Below are positions 1 to 10,963 of a stretch of 64,000 nucleotides of DNA, one piece after another. The notes under the pieces are model-generated. The model saw nothing but the letters and a program-made list of their open reading frames with translations, was not told the DNA's origin and ran no database searches. The stretch's first letter is position 1. Every line of letters begins with the position of its first letter. Position numbers and translations under genes: made by a program. The stretch comes from Allodiplogaster sudhausi (taxonomy: Eukaryota > Nematoda > Chromadorea > Rhabditida > Diplogasteridae), in the NCBI GenBank assembly GCA_945643635.1, contig CALZFC010000259.1, positions 328,501-392,500 on the forward strand, written 5' to 3'.

Positions 1-510
1 GGGTAGAAAGAGAGAAAGAAAGAGAAACTGATATCTGAGAGAGAGAGAAGAGAGAGAGAGGAGAGTATGAGAGAGGGAGAGAGAGAGATGGGGTACAAAG
101 AGAGAAATTTAAAGAAAGAGAAACTGATGTGAGAGGGAGAGAGAGAGTGAGAGATAGAGAGTGAGAGAGCTATCCTAAAGGAAGAGAGGGTAGTGACAAA
201 GAGTAGCTGTTTCAGTGGTTGTATTTATCGTTATATGCACATGTTTGAGGATATGTGACAGCCGGAGAGGGAAATAGAAAGAAACGGAAGGGGCGTGAAA
301 AAATTATTAGAAAAAGAAAGGTAATAGAGAAATTGAAAATAAATGAGGCTTTTTTTTTGCTGAATTATGGACGATCGGCAGTTTTCTTTGCCGTTTTTCC
401 CATTTGAGCTGTGAGCGGTATAGAAAGAAAGGATAATAATCCACCAATATACTGTGAAGAGACACTGACAATAACATACAGATAAATAGAAATTTTTTTG
501 CCTTTTTCAG
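1..510. other. Non-coding upstream stretch, GA-rich then AT-rich
   Basis: The first 175 bases are interrupted (GA)n tracts; the rest is AT-rich. I see no exon here, although the cyclin C paralogue that begins at 511 would need four more 5' exons. They either lie left of the window or have been lost. Confidence 0.6.
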
Positions 511-3332
511 CGCTGAAGAAGATTGGACCCTTGTCAGCACAAGGAGAAATGAACTCGCGCGTTGCGATGCTTCAGGTTTATTTAACAATTATTTAATTTT
601 TTTTGCCATTTTACAAAATAATGGATCTGGTTTTTCTCAATAAAAGTCATTTTGTGCTTTATTCTCGTTGACCTGAAGTATTCTTTTTTTCCTTTGAACT
701 ATGTGAAATTTTACTAGACTAAAAGAACATTTCCACGAGATAGAGAAAATTTACTTGTCCAAACGAACTTTTTCTTAAGATAATATCAAATTTTACTTCT
801 TCTCTGTAAACAGAAAAAAAGTATAAAATATTTATATAACTTTCTAACAGGAGGCCGAGTTTATCCTCCTCGAGATACTCGACTGCTGCCTTGTCGTGTA
901 TCAACCGTATCGACCGCTGCAACAACTGATTACGGTAGGAATAAGCAGCTTGGTATGATATCAAAGAATGATATTACACGGTATTACACACGAGATAACA
1001 CACGGTATCACGGAGGCAGGTCTTCGTTTTTGTTTAGAAACGAAATTTAGATCGTAATAGAGCAATTACAAAGCGAGAAAGTTGTCCCGACAGAATTCCC
1101 TTTTTCGGTAGTATTGTATTGATACATCTATATGTGTCAATTTTTTTCTCTCTCGGTAAATCGGGCATCAACGACTTAGAAAAAAAAAAAGGATGTTTTA
1201 GCAGCAATTTCAAGTACCCTTTAAAGGCTAACCCTGCCGGTCGTTTTCGTTGTAGAACCTTTTAAAGGCTACTGTATTCCTGCGACGAATCGTTGTAGGA
1301 CCTTGCTAAGGCTATCGTATTATTGCGCCGTGTCGCTGTAGGACCTTGCTAAGGCTATCGTATTCTTGCGCCGTGTCGTTGTAGGACCTTGCTAAGGCTA
1401 CCGTAACCCTGTTCCTCGTTCGTTGCAGGACCTCAAAGATGTGCGCGAGGCGGAGAGGTCGTCATCGTCGTCAGCAGCAGCAGCAGCAATCTCTTCTTCG
1501 TCCTCTGCGCTGTTTGCCTCGCTGCCACTCGAGCAACTCGAAGCGGACACGTGGCGCATCTGCAATGACAGCATGCGCACGGATGCGTCGCTCCTCTACG
1601 CGCCGCATCTCATTGCGATTGGTTAGAGGAGCCTTTAGATGACGTCATAGCCAAAAATGGACATCAAATTCGGAATCCTAAAAAAACTAGCCCTAGGGTT
1701 GTTTTCTTGTGGTTGGTTTGAGAAGAGAAATCAAAGCTTTAAATGAAGTCATTGTGAAAAATTGACATCAGATTCGGAATCCTGGGCCCAAACATCAACT
1801 ATGAAGCACTTTTCCCTCCCCGCTGTTTTCAGTGGCATCTCAAGGTATATAGAGAATGGATGAATCAGTAGCTGATGTTAATATGAAAGCTAAATTAACA
1901 AATCAAAAAAGAAAGTTAGCACAAAATAAGAATTCAACAATTTTGGTTGAGGTGTGATTAATATTTTGATCAGGGGAAAAAGGTACTGTCGATTTGACTG
2001 ACCAACCCAGATTTTGGGGCCCTCCGAAGCCCTACCCCACCATGTTTCTTGAGTAATATTTAGGCAGAAACAGTAAACCCACCGTGGTCTCCGGGCCCAA
2101 TACCTCCTTCCTCACCCTGATTTTCTGGGTCCTCGACAGTGGCTTTTATTCCCTGATTTTGATAAATAAATGTTATATATTTTGTTAAAGATAGGATACA
2201 TATTTTGACAAAAGTTTGTTTTGGATAAAGATATCATATATATTTTGATAAAGATTGAATAAGTGTTTTGATAGAAACATTCTATTGATTTTGGTGGAAT
2301 TCTTCTAGGTCAAGGAATCTAAAAAAATAAATAAATAAAAATAAAATAAATAAAAAAAGAATATATTTTCCTAGGCTGCATCCAGTTGGCCGCCCTCTGG
2401 ATGGGCAAAGAAGAAGCGATGAGTGCGTGGTTCGCAGAGCTCGTTGTCGATTTTGAGAAGGTGGGGATTTATTTTATTTATTTTTATTGTTAATGATAAC
2501 ATTATTATTATTGTTATTTTATATTTTTATTATTTACCCATGAAATCAACATTGCAAAGGAGTTGTGGCCTACGTTATATTTATATACAAGTAGTAGAAA
2601 GTATATCTAACTAGTTATTGAACAACCAATTTTATACCGCACGAGGTAGAATATTGATTACAAAATATTTTTCGTTGAGGTCTCCGACATCGTTTAATTT
2701 CAACTTGCCTTCTACAAGCACGTACAGCTTTTGTAGTTGCTCATTCACATTGGAATAGGCGAAATACATATTGAACTTATTTCCTTGTAAAAAATTTATG
2801 CGTACTAACTAGGTGGTTTTACACCGTGCTATAATGTTTATTTAGGCGTTGAAGTAGTCAAGGGCGATCTCGATCGAGTAGAATCCAAGTAGTTCTAAAA
2901 AAAATACGAGAAATACAACTTTACAAAGGAATTGGTTGCTTGATAAAATAATAATGTGAGTAATAGAAAGTATAGCTAGCTGGTTATTCCACACGCATTT
3001 TGTACTGCATGAGGAAGAATATTGATTTAAAAATATTTTGTTAAGGTTTTCGAAATCGTGCAAATTCTGCTGGCCTTCTACAAGCACGCGGCCAGCCTGA
3101 GTGACAAGGAGACTGTCAAGGTGTGTTTATAGTAAATGTTTTTTTTGCCGGATTTCAGAATAATAATTTAAAAAAAAAATACATTTTTTAAATTATTATT
3201 CTGAAATCGGTTACCAAAGCTTTGTATTTCTTTCATACTCTCTTCTCATTTCTTTTATGAAATGGAGCAGACTAGGATTTTTCACCACTGTTCAAAAAAC
3301 AATTCTCTCTTTTATTCCATGAGCTCTCCCTA

Positions 3333-3399
<67 letters not shown>

Positions 3400-3433
3400 T
3401 TTCTCTCTCTCTCTTTCTCTACCTCTCTCACTT

Positions 3434-3494
<61 letters not shown>

Positions 3495-3543
3495 GCCTCT
3501 CTCACATTCTCTCTCTCTCTTTCTCTCTCGCTCTCTCTCTCTT

Positions 3544-3597
<54 letters not shown>

Positions 3598-3724
3598 CTC
3601 CCTTTTCTCCTAGACTCTCCTCGAGAAGCTCCCGCATGGATCTGCGACAGCTCAACAGTCCATGTCTGACTCTGCGTCTAGCACCCCCGCAGTCACGTCG
3701 ACTTCTTCCAGCGGATATATGTAA
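511..3724 (+). CDS. Cyclin C paralogue, 3' part, possibly decaying
   Basis: Exons resembling exons 5-10 of the complete cyclin C gene downstream, in the same order and orientation: 511-575, 851-934, 1429-1621, 2375-2460, 3046-3120, 3614-3724 (stop TAA). The best-preserved block reads EAEFILLEILDCCLVVYQPY, the second-cyclin-fold helix of cyclin C. Exon 1429-1621 ends in RICNDSMRTDASLLYAPHL but carries an extra Ser/Ala run (SSSSSAAAAAISSSSS) absent from the neighbour. Odd points: the residues expected between 575 and 851 (about 20) are not recognisable, exon 511-575 has a different starting phase from its counterpart, and a second degraded copy of the 3046-3120 exon with stops lies at 2680-2737. 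If expressed it would be a divergent CDK8 partner. A pseudogene is equally possible. The homology is firm, the functional status is not. Confidence 0.6.
1220..1428 (+). repeat. About 49-bp minisatellite ending at a 3' splice site
   Basis: Four to five imperfect copies of a unit containing 'gttgtaggaccttgctaaggcta'-like sequence. Each copy includes 'tgtaggacct', nearly the acceptor plus first bases of the following exon ('tgcaggacct' at 1424-1433), so the array looks like repeated copying of an intron/exon junction. Confidence 0.7.
2580..3090 (+). repeat. Tandem duplication carrying an exon, one copy degenerate
   Basis: Sequence about 2580-2737 is repeated at about 2930-3090: both contain 'agtagaaagtat'/'aatagaaagtat', then 'gaggtagaatattgatta'/'gaggaagaatattgattt', then a cyclin C exon start. 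The left copy reads VSDIV-stop-FQLAFYKH; the right copy (3046-3120) is open. This is an exon duplication followed by decay of one copy. Confidence 0.7.
3149..3210. repeat. Near-perfect inverted repeat in intron
   Basis: 'ccgatttcagaataataatt' on one arm (as its reverse complement at the right end) flanks an A/T-rich loop. It may be a small foldback element. It sits in the last intron of the cyclin C paralogue. Confidence 0.65.
3330..3598 (+). repeat. (CT)n tract serving as a giant polypyrimidine tract
   Basis: About 270 bases of almost pure CT with occasional TTT, ending just before the acceptor 'ctcctag' at 3607-3613 of the last exon of the cyclin C paralogue. The long Leu/Ser or Arg/Glu open frames here are artefacts of the repeat. 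Confidence 0.9.
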
Positions 3725-3726
3725 CC

Positions 3727-3762
<36 letters not shown>

Positions 3763-3852
3763 AAGAGAAGAGAAGAGAGAAAGAGTGAGAGAGAGAAAAT
3801 AAGGGAAAGAGCGAGGGAGATTTTTCTCTACTTCTCTGCCTCGCTTTCTCAT

Positions 3853-3890
<38 letters not shown>

Positions 3891-5730
3891 GTGTGTCTGC
3901 TTCATCTACCACGGCCTATCACATGCATCATTGACCCCTCAACAAGTTTTCCTTAACTTTTTTCCCCCAAAGTACGCTCATGAGTAGAGGTGCTGCTGGT
4001 CTGTCCATCCAACCTCTGTAAAGATTAATTTCAAGGTTTTACAAAATTCCAACCACCCTGCCCCCCCCTTCTTTCATTTTTGATCTACTCGATTCGTCTT
4101 TGTACATTTTGTGAACATTTTGTGTTTTGTCTCTCCGTTTGAACAAGGTCTACACATCATCATGCTCTCTCTTCATCAATCAAAGGTAACCTCACAATAG
4201 CAAATGTATCTCAGCATTATTATTAATTCGTGGTCAATGTCGTAATTTTGATTCGTAATTTGTAAATGTGCTTCTCCAAATCTGTTCTTTTCGTCTGTCC
4301 TAATCGTAAGTTTGTAAACTGGCACATATTTTGATGCTTTTCGTTTTATCATGGAATAATTTGTTTATATTATTCGCTAAATCTATACTTATTTGTAAAT
4401 TTTTCACATATTTTTCATCCTTCCGTTTTATCATTGATTAAGAAGTGCTGCTGCTGTATCATTGGCTTTTATTTTGTTATTTTAATTTTTAGCTCCTTGA
4501 AGGTGCATTTTCTTGCTTACATATAATGTCGTCGCTAATTACCTCTCTATTCAAAAGCATAGTTTTTACAATATATTCCTTTCTTAATTGACCTTTCTTT
4601 TGAACGCCCTCAATTTCTCTTCTCTGGCATGTAGAAGATTATTTTTTTTTGCGATGCGTACTTCTTCCCCGCATTTCTGCTCCTCTTAATTTACAATTTT
4701 CCTTTAGCTCAAATCTGTCTACTAGTACTTCCACAAATAGCACTATCACTAGTGTCATTATCTGACAATGAGAAAGACGTATATTTCTCTGCAATGTTCC
4801 CTAGTCACCTTCAATGTAGACTCAACTATATTTTGACGAGATATGTCAATATTGCTAATTTGATCTTGTTCTTTTCCGATTTTGTATGTAGTTTGATCAA
4901 TGTTTTATAATGGATATTATATACATACGAATCCTGTGACATTTACTTGTGTATATATTACCTTATTATGTGCACATTTTCTTGGCATTTTATCAAAAAT
5001 AGTTCTAGCGTCTCACCAGACCACAGTTTTACATCCTTTACATTATTTAATCTCTTGGTTGTATACATTTAAGCTTTAATTAAGTTCAATTTTTTTATAA
5101 ATAATATGCCGAAAGTACAACAGATACTATTAAGATCCCTGGCGATGTTTTTTTTAAAACTATTTATGCTTGAACAATATAGACATCTTCTACGTCATTC
5201 TTCAACGGCTTTACGAAACGTAATAATATTTGATCTCTTGTAATTAAATCTATGATAATTCTGTAATTTTTTTGTATGATGTTTTAGCAAGAACGGAAAT
5301 AAAGCTTACTTCCGGCATATTTCATAATGAAAGCTCGCTAATGCGTTTAATCGCTACCGGATACATATATTTTTTTTACTGTTTTTAGTGCCCGACATCC
5401 TCTATAAACCCCATTCTCATTTAGGAATCAAGGTAAGTTTAGTATGGATGTTTTAATTTGAAGTTTCTACAATTTTGCCAGTAACATGACTTGGGATTAA
5501 TATATTTGAGCCCACTCCCCGTCCTCTCCCTAATTTAGGTGAGGGCCTAAGTACTAAAAACAGCGCTAGGAAATAGGCAGGAAATACGGTAAACAATTCC
5601 GGGTTTTTTGAACGTCAATTTTTAGGTGGCGGGAATTTTGAACGTCAATTTTTAGTTGGCGGGAATTTTGAACGCCAATTTTTAGTTGGCGGGTCCCACA
5701 CGGATGTGATCCGACCCTTGAAGCACAGAG
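3725..5730. other. Intergenic region between the cyclin C copies
   Basis: Starts with (GA)n (3730-3800) and (CT)n (3855-3890), then about 1.6 kb of AT-rich DNA with no exon or RNA gene that I can recognise. The last 110 bases hold the 30-bp triple repeat listed separately and the presumed cyclin C promoter. Confidence 0.6.
5612..5697 (+). promoter_or_regulatory. Three 30-bp repeats with GGCGGGAA (E2F-like) cores
   Basis: Three near-identical units, each 'gaacg(t/c)caatttttag(g/t)tggcggg' followed by 'aatttt' or, in the last, 'tccc'. They lie 35-120 bases before the cyclin C ATG. The core GGCGGGAA resembles the E2F/DP site. The match is visible, the function is inferred. Similar 'ttcccgcc' strings occur in introns elsewhere in the window, which weakens the regulatory reading. 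Confidence 0.4.
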
Positions 5731-6607
5731 ATGGCTGGTAACTTCTGGCAGAGCTCGCATTGGTACGAGACTTCGATTAATTAATTAATTAATTTGTTTA
5801 TTCATTTATGTATATTTAGTAATCAATAGAAAAAGTTATAAAGTGAATAATTAATTAATTAATTAATTAATTTGTTTATTCATTTATATGTTGTAGTAAT
5901 CAATAGAAAAGTTTTTTTAAAGGCTTGTTTTAATATTGTTGATAGATCTTTTCCGGCTGTTGGGGACTATTTGATGTGAGTAGTAGCGATTTTTCCTTTT
6001 TTTTTTTATAAATACTAGTATATCAATTTGTCAACAGTTTAAAAAGAAAAAAAAGTTCTCTTTAACAGTGAGCAATGGCTCCTCGAGAAGGCGGACATTC
6101 TGCGCGGGAGAGCGGAAGATTTGAAAATCTACTCGGAAGAGGAGTATCACAAGTTGTTCAGCTTCTTCTGCACGGGTTAGAGGATTTGATTTTTATGTCA
6201 AGTTAATCAATTAACTTTTGTATATCGTACATGAAATCAAGTTGTTCAGCTTCTTCTGCACGGGTTATTTAGTTATCGTACATGATATGAGGTATTTCAA
6301 TCTGTCAACATTGACATAAATACTATTTGGTCGTCGTTCAATTGCAAAAAATAGTAAAAATAGCTGAGGGTTAGAGGATTTGATTTTTAACTCTTATTAA
6401 TCAATTAACTTTTGTATATCGTACATGAAATTAATATTTTGTCGAAATATGAACTATTACATGCACCTTTAACCTCTTCTCTTCAGTATTTGTCAACATG
6501 TAACTCTGTATCCGAATTCTATAGTTGGTTTAGTCCGCTCTCTTTCTCTCTCTCTCTCTCCCTCTCTCTCTCTCTATTTCTCTTTCTCTTCCTCTCTCTA
6601 TTTCTCT

Positions 6608-6650
<43 letters not shown>

Positions 6651-7625
6651 GTAGTCACGTTTAATTTTCCTCTCTCATACTCTCTCTCTCTCTCTCTCCC
6701 TCTCTCTCTCATTTTTTTTTAGACATCTGAATGGTCGATGGTGTTTTCCTTACAGTAATCCAGACGATTGGCCAAGACCAGCAAGTGGGCCGGACGAGAA
6801 TGCAAGTGATCGCAACGGCATGTGTCTACTTCCGTCGATTCTACGTCAGGTTAGAATGAATTACATAAGTATAATTACATTAGTATAATTACATAAGTAT
6901 AATTACATAAGTATAATTACATTAGTATAATTACATAAGTATAATTACATTAGTATAATTATATAAGTATAATTATATAAGTATAATTACATAAGCATAA
7001 TTACATAAGTATAATTACATAAGTATAAATACATAAGTATAATTATATAAGTATAATTATATAAGTATAATTACATAAGTATAATTACATAAGTATATTC
7101 TTCTTCATATTTATGTGAATTAATATATCTTCACAAAGTAAATATAATGCATACATCGCTATTATGATTGCCCATACCATAACAGTTTAAATCAAATTAA
7201 TAAGTAGCGATTTTGGTAAGTTCTTGAAAAAGTTGCCGTCTCTCATTCCCTGTCGAATTTCAGGAGATCCCTCAAAGACATTGATCCATTTCTTCTGGCA
7301 CCAACTTGTCTCTTTCTTGCGTCAAAGGTGGGCGATATCCTTTGGAAGTTATTGAATAAATATATTTTCACTTTCAATCCTCCCCCCCCCCCCTTTCGAT
7401 GTTTCCCTGGCATGCTTTGAAATGGTGTTCAGAACTAATCGTTCATACTCAAATGCAGAACCGCCATGGGCCGAGGGAAAGATATAATCAAAATAAAGAA
7501 TAGTTTTTGTTTTGTATTTTAGGTAGAAGAGCACGGTATGCTCAGCACGAATAAGCTCATGAGTGCGATGGCTCAAGCAGGCTTGTCTCTATTGCTATTT
7601 TATATTTTTTATAATAATAATAATA

Positions 7626-7657
<32 letters not shown>

Positions 7658-8794
7658 GACTATAAATTGCTAAAATGGACTAACGAAAATAGTAATTATA
7701 ATTTTTTTCAAGCTACGTTATAATAAAAAATTTTGTAATGTCGTTGTTTTGCAGTGAAAAAGCTGCCGTATCAACCGCCCGATCTCTCCTACCGCATCGG
7801 CTACATCCACGAAGCCGAGTTTCTTCTGCTCGAGATCCTCGACTGCTGCTTGATTGTCTACCAGCCGTACCGACCACTCAAGCAGTTCATGCAGGTCTGG
7901 AATGATGATGAGGTGGTGGTGGTGGTGGCAGGGAATAAAAGGGAGGTCCGAACCGGACAACCCACGCGCAATTTTTGAGACCCGAAAACTCCCACCCTTT
8001 TTTTCTTTGGGTGGTGGGAGCAGCGATGGGACAAAGAGGATTAAGACAGACTTTACATGATAAGGACGAGCGGTAGATAAGGAGCATTAAAGGATGTCTA
8101 TCCGGGACTGAAGAGTGTACCATATAATTTGCATACGATAATGGGGTGTCGGGGATTGTTGATAAGGAGGGCTAACAAAGTATTCCATGAGGCATAATTG
8201 GGAGGAGGAAGAGTACAAAACGGACGCCCTGAATTGTTGTTATTACAACAATAAAAGTTCAAAGTGAGCGCTAAGTATGGATATGCTTGATTAAACATTA
8301 AGGCTCTTACAAGGGAACCATCTAAAGATATGTTGGAGGATTTTGATCTCACCTATCAAGATCGATAGTACAAGTCGAGAAATGAAGATAACTATTGTTA
8401 CTTTTTTCCTTTATGGCCTCTGGCGATTTTATATTGATTTTTATATTATATTAATTGTTTGGGGTAAACTTTAGGCTCTAAAAGTCGTTTAGGATCTAAG
8501 ATTCGTCTTTAAGGATCTAAGAGAGGCGAACACGCCGGGTCTCAACGAACTCGAGCAGATCGCGACAAAAGTCTGTAATGACAGTCTCAAGACGGATGCA
8601 TGCCTACTGTATGCGCCGCATATCATTGCTATGGGTACGGTTTTTTTTCTTAAAATTAACTAGGTAATTTATCTCCTTAATTATTTAGTTTGATCGTAAT
8701 TAGAGAGAGAGAGAGAAAGGAGAGAAAATTGAGGAGAAGGAGAAGAGAAAAAAGGAAGAGAGAGAGAGCATGTGAGTGATAGAATGAGAGAAAT

Positions 8795-8826
<32 letters not shown>

Positions 8827-9955
8827 ATGTTAGCGGAGAACGAAGGAAGAAGATAGAGTAGGAGAGAGAGAAATTGAGAGATGGTGAGAGAGAGAGAACG
8901 AGAGAACGAGTGAGACAGATGGAGAGAAAGAGAGAGAGAGAGAGAGAGGACAGAGAGGGGCGACAGAGAAGATACAATTAAGTTTAAGTTTATTTTCCTT
9001 TCAGGTTGCATTCAATTCGCTATGACTTCGATGAACCGCGAGAAGGAGTTCATCACGTTCTTTGCAGACATGTCCATAGAGTTTGAGAAGGTTAGCGAGA
9101 AGACCACATTAGTTCGTTGAAAAGATACTTGAGCGAGAAGACCACATAGTTCGTTTAAAAGATACTTGAGCTAGAAGACCACATTAGTTCGTTTAAAAGA
9201 TACTATGTTCGCCACTGACGAAAAGTACGAAAATAAACATAGAAGAGCGATAGAAAAAAGATCCGAGACAAAGAGTTAGACTAAGACTTCATATGGTCAG
9301 TTAGTTAATTCCGATGTTGCAATTGAAGTGAATTGTGTGATTTTCTTTACATTAATATTCTACATTGTGTTTCTACTATGAATTTTTTGTTGTTGTTGAG
9401 CTCTGTTATTTTTATTATTTTGACTTATTGAACATTGTAGAAGTCAAAGATTTCACTCTCGCCCTAATGTTCAGGCAAAAGGGCGCCAATTCAAAATTGA
9501 ATATTTTCATTCAAGGTTTACGACGTTGTCCAACAGCTCATCTTCCTCTACAAGATCACGATTCCTCCAGAGGATCGAGAGCAACTGAAGACGCTGCTTG
9601 GACGATTACCAAAGGTTCTCTCTCTCTCTCACTCTCTCTCTGTCTCTGTCTCTCTCTCTCTCTCTCTCTCTTACTCTCTCTCTCTCTCTCTCTCTCCCTC
9701 TCGCTTTCTCCTCTCGATCAGCTTTTCTCTCTCTCTCGCTGTCTCTCTCTCTCTCTCTCTGTATCTCTCACTGTCTCTCTTTCTCTGGCTCTCTCTCCCT
9801 ATCTCTCTCTCTCCTCTCTCCCTCCCTCCTCTCTCTCTCTCACTCCTCTCTCTCTCCTCTCTCTCTTTCCTCTCCCCCCCCCCTTCTCTCTCCCTCTCTC
9901 TCAATCTCTCCTCTCGCTCTCCCTCTCCTCTTACTCTTCTCTTCTCTCTCCCTCC

Positions 9956-9991
<36 letters not shown>

Positions 9992-10095
9992 CACTTCCAT
10001 TTTAGGTGAATCCGACTCCGCCACCGCCTACTGCAATGGTTGTGTCATCAGGAGGGCCTGGGCCTCAGCAGCAGCAATACAAGAGTGTATTCTAG
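5731..10095 (+). CDS. CCNC: Cyclin C (Mediator CDK8-module cyclin)
   Basis: Ten exons: 5731-5762, 6069-6175, 6756-6849, 7264-7327, 7523-7580, 7755-7894, 8514-8634, 9005-9090, 9516-9614, 10006-10095, giving 296 residues (animal cyclin C is about 280-300). The start MAGNFWQSSH matches the cyclin C N-terminus and fixes the ATG. Diagnostic blocks: MQVIATACVYFRRFY, LAPTCLFLASKVEEHG (first cyclin fold), EAEFLLLEILDCCLIVYQPY and KTDACLLYAPHIIA (second fold). The tail is Pro/Gln-rich and ends YKSVF. Cyclin C activates CDK8/19 in the nuclear Mediator kinase module. All joins keep phase. Intron 5 needs a GC donor (CAG|GCTTGT at 7581). The upstream tandem paralogue shares this gene's exon order. Confidence 0.95.
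5770..5910 (+). repeat. Tandem duplication in cyclin C intron 1
   Basis: A unit of about 85 bases: an 'attaatta' run, 'tttgtttattcattta', then 'agtaatcaatagaaaa'. It occurs twice in a row and explains much of intron 1. Confidence 0.7.
6150..6440 (+). repeat. Duplicated exon-2 end and donor inside intron 2 of cyclin C
   Basis: The last bases of exon 2 with its donor ('gttcagcttcttctgcacgg'+'gtta', 6150-6179) recur exactly at 6238-6267 inside the intron, and the adjoining intron sequence ('gttagaggatttgattttta') recurs near 6370. The copied block therefore carries a second intact-looking 5' splice site. Confidence 0.75.
6540..6712 (+). repeat. (CT)n tract in cyclin C intron 2
   Basis: CT repeats with short interruptions, ending about 40 bases before the exon 3 acceptor at 6755. 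Confidence 0.85.
6858..7098 (+). repeat. 14-bp tandem repeat (acataagtataatt)n in cyclin C intron 3
   Basis: About 17 consecutive copies of 'acataagtataatt' with minor variants ('acattagtataatt', 'atataagtataatt'). It fills the middle of intron 3 and is non-coding. Confidence 0.9.
7618..7658 (+). repeat. (TAA/TTA)n trinucleotide run
   Basis: 'ataataataataattattatt...' in intron 5 of cyclin C. It is one of many A/T trinucleotide runs in this genome (others at 31645-31690 and 57660-57790). Confidence 0.85.
8701..8955 (+). repeat. (GA)n tract in cyclin C intron 7
   Basis: About 250 bases of interrupted GA repeats, starting about 65 bases after the donor of exon 7 and ending 50 bases before the acceptor of exon 8. 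Confidence 0.9.
9079..9205 (+). repeat. Triplicated 42-bp unit next to the exon 8 donor of cyclin C
   Basis: Three tandem copies of a unit with 'gagaagaccaca(tt)agttcgtt' and 'aaaagatact'. The first copy overlaps the donor region (exon ends at 9090, 'gagaag|gttagc'). Confidence 0.75.
9615..10003 (+). repeat. (CT)n tract filling the last intron of cyclin C
   Basis: The intron between exons 9 and 10 (9615-10005) is almost entirely CT/CCT repeat from donor to acceptor. Confidence 0.95.
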
Positions 10096-10372
10096 GGGTC
10101 TAAGACCTTTTAAGGAGTCTAAGACCTCTCCAATCAGATGCAGAGGGATTAACGACCCCCCAACTGATGCGTATTTTTACCACTCCATCCCCCCTCTCCC
10201 CCTCCACAGCTGAAGTAGAACCAACTATCAAATCAATATCAAGAAATATTTGGGGGACACCCATTGTCCCCCAAAAATGTTATTCCGTTGCCCTACTTAA
10301 GACGGTTATATTTTGATACCGGGATTTCTTCTAGGATGTCAAACTCTCTTCCGCGTTTTCTCTCTCTCTGTC

Positions 10373-10420
<48 letters not shown>

Positions 10421-10963
10421 TTGCTTCTTACGTTCGTTCGAATAGAATCACCTTAACCATCGAGTAATTGTTAATTTAAGTGTTATCTAGTTTGTTTCGT
10501 CATGGGAATGTTTTTTTATAAGTATTTAGAATACTGAATTTCGATAATATCAAAGGCTGCTTCTATGGCTAATATCAGCTTGTCATGCGGCAGATTTTTG
10601 TATTGTTTGTTGTTATTCTTGCTTTCTTATTTTTGGCTCGAAGTTTGTGTGGTAAAAACCCGTTTTGTTGAAACTATTTTCCTGACAGTGAGAGTTCCAG
10701 AAGTCTATGGTGAGGCTGTATATGAAATTTTGTTAGTAAGCGCATATGAGTACATTAAAAGAGCAAGAATTATTCAACATCTGGAAAAAAAGTGATCAAT
10801 TATGCGGCAACTACTTGAGTGCAAAGAAAGGGCTACAGTAAAAGTGCAGCAAAAGTCGTTTAAAAGCAGCGGATCTCCGTTGATTTCTCACTTGTCACTT
10901 CTCACTCCTCCTCCTTCGGTGGACTCTTCTCATCTCTCATTCTTCGAAGCGAACGAGTCGGGA
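10096..10963. other. Intergenic region, cyclin C to SH2-like gene
   Basis: Holds the cyclin C 3' flank, a (CT)n run at 10360-10425 and the presumed promoter of the next gene. Open frames here (for example 10565-10795) lack family resemblance and splice context. An open frame from 10802 runs in frame into the ATG at 10964, so an earlier start for the next gene cannot be excluded. Confidence 0.5.

Noticed and set aside
3262..3669. Long Leu/Ser open frames in CT tracts (also near 9365-10009, 15408-15953, 40367-40834, 41466-42002, 59689-60357) and Arg/Glu frames in GA tracts
   Set aside because: Dinucleotide repeats give stop-free frames on both strands; they lie in introns or intergenic DNA and lack any non-repeat content.
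10565..10795. 76-residue hydrophobic open frame MANISLSCGRF...
   Set aside because: No family resemblance, AT-rich codons, no splice or promoter context; likely untranslated flank of the SH2-like gene.
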